Source: Agelas oroides
Lineage: Eukaryota > Porifera > Demospongiae > Agelasida > Agelasidae
NCBI GenBank assembly: GCA_949130485.1
Contig: OX422198.1
Location: 3,884,262-3,948,261, forward strand
Reading direction: 5' to 3'
Length of the DNA: 64,000 bases
Shown in pieces: positions 11,351-22,078 of the stretch; positions within the stretch are counted from its first letter, which is position 1; every line of letters begins with the position of its first letter. The translations under genes were made by a program, and so were the position numbers. Below the pieces are notes generated by a model, which was given only the letters and a program-made list of their open reading frames with translations, did not search any database and had not been told where the DNA came from.

Positions 11351-11477
11351 TATACATCTCATTGCATTTAGAGAAGTGAACCCAAAAATGATTTGTTATA
11401 AGTGACATAATACAATTTAGAATGGTAAAACGAAATTCTGGATTATGATGTGCAGCTGGCATTTCACCATCAGAGCA

Positions 11478-12174
11478 CGAAATCTTGTGTGTATTCTAGC
11501 TTGTCGCAGAATTCAATTCCAGTGCAATCATACCGGCCATCATCCACATCCAAAACATGATGCTTTTGACAGGTCAGGTTTGGACTGAGAGATGTTCTGC
11601 TGTTTTTTCAGTTTCTGTTAAAGATCATTCTGAACAGCAGGAGGTTGTTTTTGTTCACCACTCTTGGGTATGTGGGAGCAAAATTAGTGGTTTATCAGGA
11701 GGACTGTGGGAGATCTTGTTTGTCTTAAGGATATACTTTCTGGTGTTTCACCATTTCTTTTCATACCCACTTGCTTCTAAAGGTAGTATCACTGTTATGA
11801 TTAGAATGGAGGTATAAGACAAAGATTAATCATCCCACTAAACTCCTTGCTGAAGTAAAAGTATTGTTATTCATACTCTACTATACCCTGTAGAAGATCA
11901 TTAATGATAGTCACACTTCACTGCTAACTGGCTCCTGCAGTGAGGTAAAATTCATACTCCATAAACTGAAGTCTTTGCTGAGCTAACATTTAATGATTTC
12001 ATACTTAGTTAATTATATATAGCACTTTCTGCTTGTGCAAAGTTTAAGTTTTTAATTGTATTCATGCTTTTTGGACTACCCCTTCATTTTGAACTCATTA
12101 ATTACAAGTGACTTAAATGTTCCCCAATATAAGAAGTATAGAGGAAGTTAATCACTGACCGTTTAAGTCAGACT
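11478..12174. other. Unassigned interior of the 5-kb element
   Basis: This is the only stretch of the 5-kb inverted-repeat element that is not another repeat. Open frames on both strands are short. I do not recognise a transposase or any other protein. If the element once had its own gene, this is the most likely place for its remains. Confidence 0.4.
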
Positions 12175-12323
12175 TAAATGTTCCCCATGTGTTACACATG
12201 GGACAAGTGAGGGACAGGTGACTTATATGTTCCCATGTGTTACACGTGGGACAGGTGACTTAAACGTTTCCCATGTGTTACACATGGGAAATTTTGATAT
12301 TTTAAGCATTATTCTGTAGGACC

Positions 12324-12840
12324 GTCAAATGTCAAGCGTTTTTATTTCGCGGGGCAAAATTTTTGTGGAATCATCATCAGTTGTATTACAGAAAATTTGC
12401 TGCCAAGCAAGGAAGTCAAAATGCATTGAACTGGATGGATACTATAGTTTGTGTGTGATTCAGTCACACTCGACCTACACTATTAAGGCAAATCTGCTAT
12501 CATTGATGATTAGAAAATATTTGCTCTTCCTGCCCACTTGGGAGGTCTCAAAGTGAAAAAACCCAATCACCACTAGCTCTACAGAATACTCTGCCTCTTG
12601 CAAGATCACAGCACCACTCATGAAACTCGTCTGCCAGCAGACCATACAATATGACTTTCACACAAGAGACCAACAAATCATGCTGAAAACTGAAGTAAGG
12701 AGAGACAAGAAGGCAGCTCAGTCAACAACAGCTGAGCACCTCTGTTTGTAACTTCCACCAACTCTCCAACGATCATTAGAAGTAGCCCTCTAGCCATGGA
12801 ATAGGGTTCCCTCTAGCTGGCTGGTATTGTATCTCTGACC
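12324..12840. repeat. Right-hand continuation of segmental copy A
   Basis: After the 5-kb insertion the sequence again matches copy B (43,120-43,600), starting at TTTATTTCGCGGGGCAAAAT and running through GCATTGAACTGGATGGATAC and TTCCACCAACTCTCCAAC. It ends in the degenerate edge of the retroelement relic that is better kept at 43,525-44,080. Confidence 0.8.
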
Positions 12841-13143
12841 ATGAATGCTCTTCACAATACTTATCGTGAAGTTGTATTATTATATGATTATGCAACATAC
12901 TAGTACATATTCTTGCAGCCACACCCTTCACAAAGAGAGGAATAGTCTTGTCACACTACAACTGACAAGTCATCACTGAGAAACAATCATTGTGCTGCAT
13001 GGATAAACAGAAAGTATGGTCATGGCAACATTCTGCTGTGGCAGTGACTTGATGGTTGCAGTTGGACAAGATTCTCCCCCATTTTGTGAAGGTGTGGCGT
13101 GCAAGACTAACCAGGGATTGGGGTTCATAAGGAGTATACAGTA

Positions 13144-13228
13144 TATCCACTATGGGAAATAAATTGCATCCTTTGCTAATAAAATAATTTTATTAGCAAA
13201 GGATGCAATTTATTTCCCATAGTGGATA
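13144..13228. repeat. Perfect 85-bp palindrome (42-base arms, 1-base loop)
   Basis: The left arm TATCCACTATGGGAAATAAA and onward is matched base for base by the complement on the right, with a single A at the centre (13,186). There is no mismatch by eye. This may be a very young MITE or a cruciform-forming element. I see no clear target duplication. Confidence 0.9.
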
Positions 13229-13378
13229 ATTGCCCACTGATACATAAAAGACATGAAACTGTTATCCATAAAGGGTCATAACTACTCCATTCTTTGTTTC
13301 TTTACAAAGCATCAGGCAACCACACTAGCCCTGATAATTCTTGTGCAGGTGCTGCAGTGATAACATTCATTTGTCAAT

Positions 13379-13420
13379 CAAAAAACAAACAAACAAACAA
13401 ACAAACAAACAAAAAAACTA
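13379..13420. repeat. (CAAA)n microsatellite
   Basis: About seven uninterrupted CAAA units lie within an A-rich run. Confidence 0.85.
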
Positions 13421-13519
13421 TACAGTGTATACGGACAAAGAGTAGATACACTTGCTCAGTACAATAATGCATTTATTGAACCATAGGCTACCAGACTATT
13501 TGCACCAGTCTGTGGTTGA

Positions 13520-14790
13520 CAGTCACTTAGGGAATTTCCCTCTATACCACTTGAGTAGTTTGCTGCTTATTCTAGTACAGTAGCCAAGACATCTCTGAAA
13601 TGATCTCATGGGGTACAAGAGGAGAAGTAACAGTGGAAATACAACAAACACTAGCAGGATACATATTGCAGGCAGAGCAAAGGGTAGGTGTTGTCTGCTA
13701 AAGAACTCAATTGAAGCATCATGGTAGAGTACAACTGGACCAACCCTTTCGCCACTGTTGTTGTACAGTGTACTGGCATCTAGTAAACTGTAGGAGACCG
13801 TCAGCAGCTTTGAATACGACAGCAGCAGGAAAGTAGCAAAGTGTTGATTACAGATCCCTTCGGATTCCACCTCCTTCTGAATTGAGCAAAGCAAACATGG
13901 AATGGCCTCCACACACAAACCACCACCCTAACTCCACGTCATACATCTCAACACAAACATAAATCATTAATGTCAGCAAAAGTGGATAAATATATTCCAG
14001 TGCCAGCATGTAAAGTGTACTCATATCACTGCTGATACAAAACAAAGGAATAAAATATTGAAAGAAATCTAAATTCCAGATGCCATAGAAAGTCAGTACA
14101 GCCAATTTGAAAAAAAATTGATTACTGTTAAATCAGTAGCGTAGTGTACATACATATACGGGTTTGAGAGTGTGCTTGCACATGTTATAAACTGACAGAG
14201 AAACACAAAAGCATTCATTTCAGCAGAGGTTACATGAAGCTGGAAAACCATCACCAAGAAACACAAAATGGTTGCAGGAAACAAGGTAGCTGTAATATAC
14301 ACCAGCCACCCATATCGTTTATCAAAACACTGCCATTTTTAAGAGAGAACAGCAGGTCCCAAATCTTGCTGACACTGGCTACACAACAAGCCAGTGCGGT
14401 TCAAACCACCACACATGAAACTGTTTAGTATCATTTGGGAGAGTGATATAATAATCATCAGCATCAGGAAGGTGGTAGTTGAATGGACAAGCTCCAATAA
14501 CCGATTCTGCTATTGTAGCTCATACAAAAACCTGTAAGGATTAAAGTCTGTTCGGTGGCATCATCACACAACACATCAATCCCTAATGTAGCACCGCACA
14601 CACACCTGGTCACTCCATTGTACTCAGTTGTCTCTCGATACCAAGTTGGACAAGGCTGCTCCTCCACAGCAATTGATCTGCTTCTCTGACTATCGTCTAT
14701 GATTTCAGCAGTCTCAGTTGTTGAATGTAACTCACTATACCCCAACACAAGCTGATTGTAAACAGAATCACTATACACTCATTAGCTGCC
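13520..14790 (-). pseudogene. Broken multi-pass membrane protein gene
   Basis: Minus-strand pieces read in order. A Cys-rich segment (about 14,680-14,440) has CPTWYRET, CVCGATLG and GACPFNYHLPDADDYY. A motif CGGLNRTGLLCSQCQQDLGP follows (about 14,405-14,350), then several hydrophobic helices (for example PATILCFLVMVFQLHVTSAE near 14,275) and FATFLLLSYSKLLTVSYSLL (about 13,840-13,780). These motifs resemble a family of large uncharacterised multi-pass proteins I associate with sponge genomes, which is memory and not a search. Consecutive pieces lie in different frames near 14,405, 13,930 and 13,840, there is a stop after the CQQDLGP block, and the 3' part is missing. A degraded host gene copy fits best. 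A 5' exon set was not found. Confidence 0.65.
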
Positions 14791-15159
14791 CTGTTCATTA
14801 TTTTAACAACCTACAACAGATGCACAGCTGCTGCAGTCTCGATAGAGATACCCAGGCTTGCAGATTTTTGAGCGCCAAGGCTTATAATCATGCATTCATG
14901 TAACTGATTATGCATGTGATAGGTTTGCCAGTAATCGTCACCCAAGGCCGTGGCAGGGAAATCTCCTGTTTCTGTCGCAATTTGCGGTTTGCGACTGCCT
15001 TCCCACTGACTAGTTATTTATCGATGATGAATTCCGTTCTCAAATCACTCCAGTCCACTTTGCTCTTGCAAGCAACGAGAGTGGGAAATTTATAGAAGAG
15101 GCAGGCGAGCTCTTCTCTGAAATCCTCTCGACTCACCTGCAACACCACAATATCGTCCG

Positions 15160-16560
15160 TCCTTCCAAACAAAGTGAGCATATATATAGATCCAGAAAGA
15201 CTCCGAAAGAACCACGACTTCCAGAAGCGCCATAAAACTGGAAAAAACGTTTCCGAAAGAACCCTTGGTCCTTTGCAAAATTGGTACGCTGCCCTAAGTC
15301 ACAAAGCAACCCTTCTTTCACAATGGAAGCAGGTTTCCAATACTTCAAGTCCACTTTTGAAGCCAGTAATGGTCCTCCCTGCCCACATGGGTAAAATGGA
15401 TCATACATGTCCTCCCCTGAAATACCCTCAGAATTAGACGTCCTGGGTGACCCCAGGTCTGATCAATAAGACCCTACAGAAACTCCCAAACTGTCTATCC
15501 CTGCATGGTCCAGGTGAAACTAGCTAGCCATTTCCACCTAAGGAAGCTGCCTAGTACCCACTATTTCCTTGCCACTCTATACTCCAAAATCACCCTGACA
15601 AATCCCCGGCCGTGCACCTGCCCTCAGGTGCTAAGGCAAGCTCCATGCACCTCATGCTTAAAGTGGTAACCCTGGAACTCCAGCAAGTTCCGTTCAATTG
15701 CCATCACTTCAACAATTGGCAAACTGTTTCACAGAATTTTAGCCACATGTCTTGAGCACTACCTGTTGAAGAATGGCTTCAATGACCCAACATTACATGA
15801 AGGGTGCCCCTCTGGAATCGCTGGTGTCTTTGAACACATTCTCTCATTGAATGCCATTCGTGGATGACAATGCTAGGACACAGGTGCATTAAGGCATAAC
15901 TACTATCATAACTCGAAACTATTAACTGGACCTTTGCAAGAAAATCAGGCAGACCTTTCCTACCCCTTGAATCTGATCCTCCAAATCATCCACTGAAGAT
16001 TGCTCATGAAGCTGCACAGGCCAAAGCAGGTAATATCAGAACCTCATTCAATAAAGCATAATTATGTAAATGGTGCATGTTACCCTATCATGAATACCAA
16101 AGAAACCCACTAAATTGCTCTGTCTCGTTTCGAAGACGAATGTTCAGACATTGGCTTTGAGATCCACCCTGATAAGTGCATATCATACAGTCAGGAAATG
16201 TCCAACCGAACCACTTTTAAACTTCAACAGGGCTTTACTCAGAATATCGCATCTGCTCCATCCAAGCTGCACATGAAAGAAAATAAACAGTCTCACTTAC
16301 GAGTGACTTTGAGAGTGACTTTGAGACAAGAGGTTTCTGGACACCTTGGAGATTGGCTCACTTGGCCACTTCAAAAACGAAGCCGTCACAACCCTACATG
16401 CCACTCTCCCAAGTTTGACAAGAACAATCTCATGCCTCTTACTCGAACTTACCAAAATTGCTGTATACTGCTCCTCCCACATCTTTAATGCAAGAAGTAC
16501 AGACTGGAACTCAAATACCTCATTCGTGTGAACCTGTCTACCCTAGCTTTGTTTTGTATT
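15160..16560 (+). pseudogene. Reverse transcriptase relic, LINE-like
   Basis: Plus-strand fragments read like the finger region of a retroelement reverse transcriptase. Near 15,715-15,860 a stretch with KLFHRILATCLEHYLLKNGF then GCPSGIAGVFEHILSLNAI matches the pattern around the RT motif that precedes the catalytic core. Near 16,140-16,190 is text resembling the segment after the catalytic motif (DIGFEIHPDKC). Many frame changes and stops separate the pieces. A non-LTR assignment is likely but not certain. The relic sits between foldback debris with no intact ends. Confidence 0.55.
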
Positions 16561-16599
16561 GCCTCTGTAACTATGTTTAAATGCTTAGGCACTTGCCAG

Positions 16600-17370
16600 G
16601 CACCAATTTATGTACTGTACATGGATACACCTGTGACCGAGCTGTAATATATAATATGTTGATCATGCATGACGTATTTCTTTTCCCCTATGTACCACTT
16701 CCATACCGAATACTGTCTAAGAAGCCATCGGAAAATACAGTGCTCTTGCAAGCCACACAGCCAACTTGAATATTGCTTTCAGCTTTCAGTATCACACTTG
16801 TGATATATACTGAAAGCAATCTGTGGTGGGGTTGGTTCGGCCTGGCTTATGAGACTAGCGCTGTACTACTTCACTGTTTCCATCCCACGTACATTGTGAT
16901 CCCTGACGTAGCTAATAGCTACATCATTTCCAATACTGAATACCATAATCAAGTGTTGTATGTGACAAAAGCTCCTGGTATAGTGTGCATGATTGTGCCA
17001 AAGCTGGAGAAGAGTAGTCTCACCGGCTAGACTCTCACCACTTAGTCCAGGGGAAGAGCCTGGAAAAAGGTTGCATAGTTGAGTAGCATGTGTGCACTAT
17101 TTGAGCTGTGCTACGTATAGCAACATTGGTGTACAAGCAGCATAATATAGCAGCAACAGTAACAGCTAGCGGAATCAAACAGCTAAACATTTACTATAAA
17201 CTCCTAATAAGGTTTCATAATAAGCAAAGTGCAAAGCCTATATGTAGCAAACTAATGTGCTATATAGTTCAGCAGCCAAGCACGAATCAAACTGCTAACT
17301 ACCTGCATAATTGTGGTAATGTAAGTATGTGTGAGGTCAGTATGCATGCAATCTGCACTTTGCATGGTCC
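16600..17370. other. No gene recognised
   Basis: The sequence is AT-rich intergenic with short frames only. A short inverted motif (TTGCTTTCAG and its relatives) occurs near 16,775-16,825. I see no repeat family here that recurs elsewhere in the window. Confidence 0.5.
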
Positions 17371-17374
17371 AGTT

Positions 17375-17590
17375 CATTCTCTTGGGACCGATGATCTGCC
17401 ACACTTTTCCATACCAGGCTGAGTGGCTTTAAAATCATCTGAGCTGCTGGAATTAGAAGTGTCCTCCCCTTCTTTGGGTAAATCAATAGACACCGAGATA
17501 TCATGATCTTGCTCTGAGTATGCCACTGAAGTGAACTTGGCTCCTTCTGTACCAGACTGCTTTGGAAGTGGTGTAATTTCGTAGTCTAAG
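17375..17590 (-). CDS. Possible orphan 3' coding exon (acidic, Ser-rich tail)
   Basis: The minus strand has an acceptor-like TTTATCCTTAG and then an open frame of about 70 residues starting YEITPLPKQSGTEG and containing an acidic SNSSSSDDF stretch, ending with TGA near 17,375. Composition is like a cytoplasmic tail with phospho-acceptor clusters. No adjoining exon is visible for several kilobases upstream. It could be a distal tail exon of the adhesion GPCR at 24,926-30,970 (alternative 3' end), part of the dead gene at 13.5-14.8 kb, or chance. The other frame is open too, which weakens the case. Confidence 0.25.
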
Positions 17591-18027
17591 GATAAAGATA
17601 ACTTAATTATCTTATGTTACAAGATATAGGTTGAGTACCATAGCATCATGTAACTGAGCATAATAGCAATGCAATAGATCTCTTTATGAGACATAAACAT
17701 TCCTACTGAGATGTCCTCGTAGTACTAATACTCGTTATTCATGACTTCACATTGATTCATGCACACAATACATTTGGCACGGTACAATTCACCTGCTGAG
17801 CTTGGTAGGCCATTTCTACTGATGTTATCACTCACTGCTTAGAGTGTCCTCTCTTTTTCTTGCTCATTAACTTACGGATTTTACCGTATTGTCCCGTGCA
17901 AGCGCCCATCCCCGAGCAAGGGCCCACCCCCCAATTTTGACAGTTCTGTGGTTTGGGAGGTCCTCCGTGTAACCGCCCACCATGCAAAATTCTTGCGTGG
18001 TGACTCGAAAGTTCACAGTTTGAGCTC

Positions 18028-18358
18028 ATGCAGGCCCATAGGCAGGGGGGGGGGGTGTTCGAGGAGGTTCGCTCGAACCCCCCCTTTTGGTCTCGGAAGA
18101 TTTTATACAGCGCCCAGCTATACATTTTAAGTGCTCTACCACTTGTAATTGGTCCACTAACTTCGTTGCCATTGAGAATCACCGCTGTCCAAACTAGTTT
18201 GATTGCAGCTATGCACCACGTTTGTTCACGGAGGACGAGCACGGAACAAGCGAATAAGCGGTTCACGCCGCAGCGATGTAAGGACGCTTGTAGTGCTTTG
18301 GCACTTTCACTCATCAAAAGACGGCCGTACCGACTAAAATAGCTGCCTCCGGCCCTGT
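18028..18358 (-). mobile_element. hAT-like MITE (CAGGGCCGG family), member 1
   Basis: The complement of the right end reads CAGGGCCGGAGGCAGCTATT then TTAG and GGTACGGCC, the same as the left end of the element at 31,236. The left end (CAGGCCCATAGGCAGGGGGG) is a looser inverted match followed by a G run. It is non-coding, and target duplications are not clear. CAGGG-type termini fit the hAT superfamily. Confidence 0.55.
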
Positions 18359-19447
18359 AGCCTCATCCGCAGCGTTCTTCGCCTGCAGTACGAAATTCGC
18401 GTACTGCAAGCGACGAACGCGAAGGGGTTCACTATAAGTTCACCTAACTCCATGTGGTGACATCACAATTTGTAATGCGCATTGCGCGCGGGGATCGAAG
18501 ATGGAACTGGATCCAGACATGTTTAATTGGACCCGAAGAAGTTCAGTACAAGCCCCTTGTTGTGAGGTAAACTTTCACTTACAGCTTGCTATAATTTTGC
18601 GGGTCGTGGTTTTATACTCAGTAAATCTGTGAACTAAATGCAGCATAATTTCTGGACTTGCAGAGGTTCACTACTTTTTTCATGCCTTTTTACTAGCTTG
18701 TGAGCTGAATAATACCTACAGTGCAATAGGTAGCTAGCTGTAACTCCTGGTTATATTCATCTACATGCTGTGTGAGTTACTAGTCTATAGTCTTTCACAC
18801 TCAGGTCTAGCTTCACCAGTCTAGTGAGCCATGCATGTGCAGATTTTTTTACAGTAAGTTCTAGGGTGCGAACTAAATGTTTACCTACAATCTGAGTACA
18901 AGAACAAATTTCATGTGAGATCTTGGGTATGGTTTCACTTGACTAGAAACTTGTCCCTCAGCAAGTCATGCAAAACAGTTGCTGGAAGGCATGCAGCAAA
19001 ACAAAACACCAGAAAAATCACATAGTCTGTATTGTGCCCAAAGAGTTGTGCAACATTTTAACAAGAATGCTGAAGACTAGACTATTTTCAGAGAAAACTG
19101 CTTTTGCGAACTGAATCATGCACAGTGGAATCTGTCGAAGTGTACTCCCAAGTAGTTTCATTGCCATACTTTCAAAAAGCACAAATGTCTCATGTTCTGA
19201 GTGACATTTCTTGTCAAATGGAATGGTGCTTACTACACAAAGAATGCATTTAAAAATCTTGATCTCAAAACACTGATGGTGTAGTGCTTGTGCATCATGA
19301 TTCACAAAAGATCAAGAAGGCTGTAAACTTTATTGGGCCAGTGGTAACAAGGTACTAGACACATTCTCTACGATTCAATATACCGTAGGCGCTGGTTGTT
19401 AAGCACATAATATTTACAAGACTTAAAAAAAACAACATTAAAAATGT

Positions 19448-19835
19448 AAAAAGATGTAGGGATGGCATGCCAAAAAGTATGCAAACAAGGTAGGGATCAT
19501 AGGCGTAGGAACCAGGGGGGCACCGGGGGCATGTGCCCCCCCCCCCTAAGTTTTCATAAATTGTTATATAAATTGCTCACTACTCTATGTATAGTTTCAA
19601 GAGTGCCCCCCCCCCCCCCCCCCTCCCCCCCAATCAAAAAGTCTTTCCTACGCCACTGGGGACGATATAATAGTGAAGGTAAATTTACAAAGCCTCATCC
19701 CTGCATCGTTTTCACATTAGTTTGCAACTGTAATGTAAAAAGATGTAGGGATAGGGCTTTGTAAATTTACCTTCACTATTATATCATCCCTACCTTGTTT
19801 GCATACTTTTTGGCATGCCATCCCTACATCTTTTT
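19448..19835. mobile_element. Foldback element nested in the 19,381 element
   Basis: The arms match as an inverted repeat: AAAAAGATGTAGGGATGGCA at left and the complement ending at 19,835. A second inner inverted pair (19,658-19,692 and 19,754-19,790) lies inside. The loop holds a degenerate GTAGGAACCAGGGGGG foldback with long C runs. Its insertion interrupts the coding fragment to its right. Confidence 0.75.
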
Positions 19836-20037
19836 AATTACTACATGCCTCCGTGCCGGAGGAAACATGGCCAACGATAGTAGCATCCTTGAGGAGACTG
19901 ACAGTGAATTTTTCATGGTTGTTGCCCTCCTCCCGTTCCAAGGTTAGTATCTCTCCAACAAGCGGCCACCAGATCTGCTTGTAAATGTGATGGCCATGAA
20001 TGACACTCTTCAAAGTACTTGCTTGAAGCTCGGCCAT
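19836..20037 (-). pseudogene. Truncated HIRAN-like protein fragment
   Basis: The minus frame starts at an ATG (20,037) and reads IHGHHIYKQIWWPLVGEIL, then LLKDATIVGHV. The pattern GHHxYKxxWxPxxGE followed by a short spacer and VGHV resembles HIRAN-like domains that I remember in sponge and cnidarian proteins, often near mobile DNA. The frame is cut by the foldback element at 19,835 after about 60 residues, so only the N-terminal part remains. Family identity is from memory. Confidence 0.45.
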
Positions 20038-20205
20038 GTTGAACGAGTGATATATATAACGGAAGCAGCAAAAGCACCGCCCACTATTTTCACACCCATT
20101 TATTAAGCGACTATTTCTTGTTAAGCGCTCATCTGCTGTTAAGCGTGTATTTCCTTGCTGTCAGCTGTTGTAAGTGCATACGCTTAACAACCAGCACCTA
20201 CGGTA

Positions 20206-21120
20206 TGACAATCTGTTGCTTATGCCATGTTAAAATAATTATGCCTTCTGCAATCTGATTGGAGCTCTCAAATTCGAGAGTGGCTCCGTCCCAAGTGACA
20301 AAAATGTCACTCAGAACACCAGACCCTCTTTATACACATATGTGAAGATTTGGGCACGAGACTACTCCCAAATGTGTTATGCTGTTCCTGGTCTCTACAT
20401 CCGAACTCTGTCCTCAATCTCCACCTGAGGCACTCCTGCATGTTTGCTTACAGTCAAACTGGAAGAACATTCATCTTCTTTAAGTTTACCTTGCTCCTCA
20501 AAGCCTCTCTGCCCCCAGTTTCCATGACTATGTTCTCATTTGGGGTACAGTGTGGGTCAAATTGCTTCACAGACAAACTAGCATAAGCCTGATGCTAAGA
20601 CACTTATCCTGGTTTCTATCCAACTTTGAATATGCTGCTTGCAGTTTCTGCTCTGGAAACAGCAAACAGCAAACACCCAATGATGCGTACACGACTACAT
20701 GCCCTGAGTACTCATTTCCAGGCTCCACTAATAGGCTTGCAATAAATCAAGTGAGGATACACCGAGAGTCTGGGAAGGAGGCTACACTTTGTCATAGTAA
20801 CCCACAAAGACAGGAGGAATCCTATCTAACTGCATGGCTGTAGCAAGCGGTCGGGCTGGTCGGGTTTTGGCCCGACCACTTTTTCGCTGACTAAACGTGC
20901 ATGAGCGCATTTTGAATACGTGTGAAGTCGTAGGTATAAGAACTATAGTAAGCCGAACCGTCTCGGAAAACGGCTGCCCATCATCGTGCAGATTTCAGTG
21001 ACAAAAGGTAACGTTGCATTAGGATTTTCTACTCAATGGCCTGCCATTCTTTACTGCAATGAAGTTCATGCTGCCTGCGGTAGGTGCGCGCAGCTAAGTT
21101 CATAGCGGAATCTGAAATCA
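20206..21120. other. No gene recognised
   Basis: Short plus-strand frames (20,350-20,843) have no recognisable motif. Around 20,840-20,890 a GGTCGGGCTGGTCGGG motif pairs with nearby CCCGACC, a small foldback. Nothing else is supported. Confidence 0.5.
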
Positions 21121-21879
21121 CTAGCCTCGTTCCTCAGGCCCCATCCAGCTTTCCGTCGTTTGCCGTACGTAGTGCCAGTGACGGAAAGCTGGGCGGGAGC
21201 CTTGGAACAAGACTACTCATTCAGTACTCAATGTGAATCAGAATTCTGCTTGCCTATGATCACAGCTAAGAAGTGATCTCCAAGCATTTTTGCTGCAGGT
21301 GCTACGTGCTCACACAGAGTAAGGTAAGTCAGGGTAATTCTGAATACTGGGTAATCGGTCTGAAAATTTCACCGTTACTTCAGCTTTATGAACAACTGCA
21401 CTCCAATATTGCACACACAGGTAGGTCTGGTAGGTAGCCTTTAGCACAGCCATTCTTGTTGGTACAGATGAAGTTTACACAGCTGTGTCAGGACAGTCAA
21501 AAATTTGCCTAGACCACATGCCTCTAGAAACTTGGCAATCATTTCAGTAACTCTGCAGCATTCTGATACCAAAAACAACTTAGCAATGATGACGATAGAG
21601 CAATGAACCTACGATAACAATTTGGCAAAAAACAACTGACTTGAGCAGCCTGTAGTGTACTATTCATTATTTCCAAATCACGTAATTCGCGCATTAGGTG
21701 CTGTGGACAAGTCTGTATAAACACAAAGTGATCAAAATTATGCCACTCAATGTCTGAAGGCTAAAGAATCCTCCTGTGTAAAAATATCTGCGAACAGAGT
21801 TTGCAAACACGGCTTTTTTTGTAAGTTTATTCAGAATTACCCCATTTTACCTTATGCGTGATGCAACTATTGAAATCCT

Positions 21880-22055
21880 GTTTGCTGAGAACTGCAGAAC
21901 ATATGAGATTTGGGGCCTAAAATACTATGCCTCAGAAGCGATCTCCTGGTGTCTAATTTAACAAAATTTTCCTGGGGGAGCATGCCCCCAGACCCCACAT
22001 GGAGTATGTAGATTTTGGCCACACCACCTTGAAATAGCTTGCTATGGCCCTGAAC
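21880..22055 (-). mobile_element. hAT-like MITE (CAGGGCCGG family), decayed member
   Basis: The complement reads CAGGGCCATAGCAAGCTATT, then GTCTGGGGGCATGCTCCCCC and ATCGCTTCTGAGGC. The same blocks occur in order in the element at 31,236 and, partially, at 32,105-32,205. It is non-coding. Confidence 0.6.
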
Positions 22056-22078
22056 TGGGACCTTAGTCTTATAAGGGG

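Larger units (their letters stand above)
10124..11477. repeat. Recent tandem duplication, 676-bp and 678-bp units
   Basis: Bases 10,124-10,799 and 10,800-11,477 are almost identical. The differences I see are a 2-base insertion near 10,840 and a few substitutions (such as TAAAC versus TAAGC near 10,387 and 11,065). Each unit starts inside an R element and contains one TA-flanked MITE. Open frames inside are not recognisable proteins. The low divergence suggests a young event or an assembly duplication. Confidence 0.9.
7254..12323. mobile_element. 5.07-kb inverted-repeat element with 8-bp TSD and subterminal repeats
   Basis: GTCAAATG occurs at both edges (7246-7253 and 12,324-12,331). Just inside, the ends are inverted copies of each other: left GGTCGTACA then CTTAAAATAGCAAAATTTCC, right complement GGTCCTACA then CTTAAAATATCAAAATTTCC. 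Both ends continue into about three copies of a subterminal unit built on CATGTGTTACACGTGGGACA (7,270-7,395 and 12,175-12,295). Copy B has the unfilled site near 43,046-43,060. An 8-bp duplication fits hAT-like or similar transposition. No transposase was found inside. The interior is filled by later insertions (R elements, the 8746-9249 element, MITEs). Confidence 0.75.
19381..20205. mobile_element. Inverted-repeat element carrying a HIRAN-like coding fragment
   Basis: The ends TACCGTAGGCGCTGGTTGTT and AACAACCAGCACCTACGGTA are inverted copies over about 24 bases. Inside, 19,448-19,835 is a later foldback element, and the remaining right part encodes the fragment at 19,836-20,037. It looks like an element that carries a protein fragment, but no transposase is visible. 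Confidence 0.7.

Noticed and set aside
14910-15095. Promoter or gene start near 15 kb
   Set aside because: Only short frames without motif or splice context. The region borders the reverse transcriptase relic.
17832-18317. 161-codon minus-strand protein
   Set aside because: It spans a hAT-like MITE and an adjoining repeat end with G/C runs. No domain is visible.
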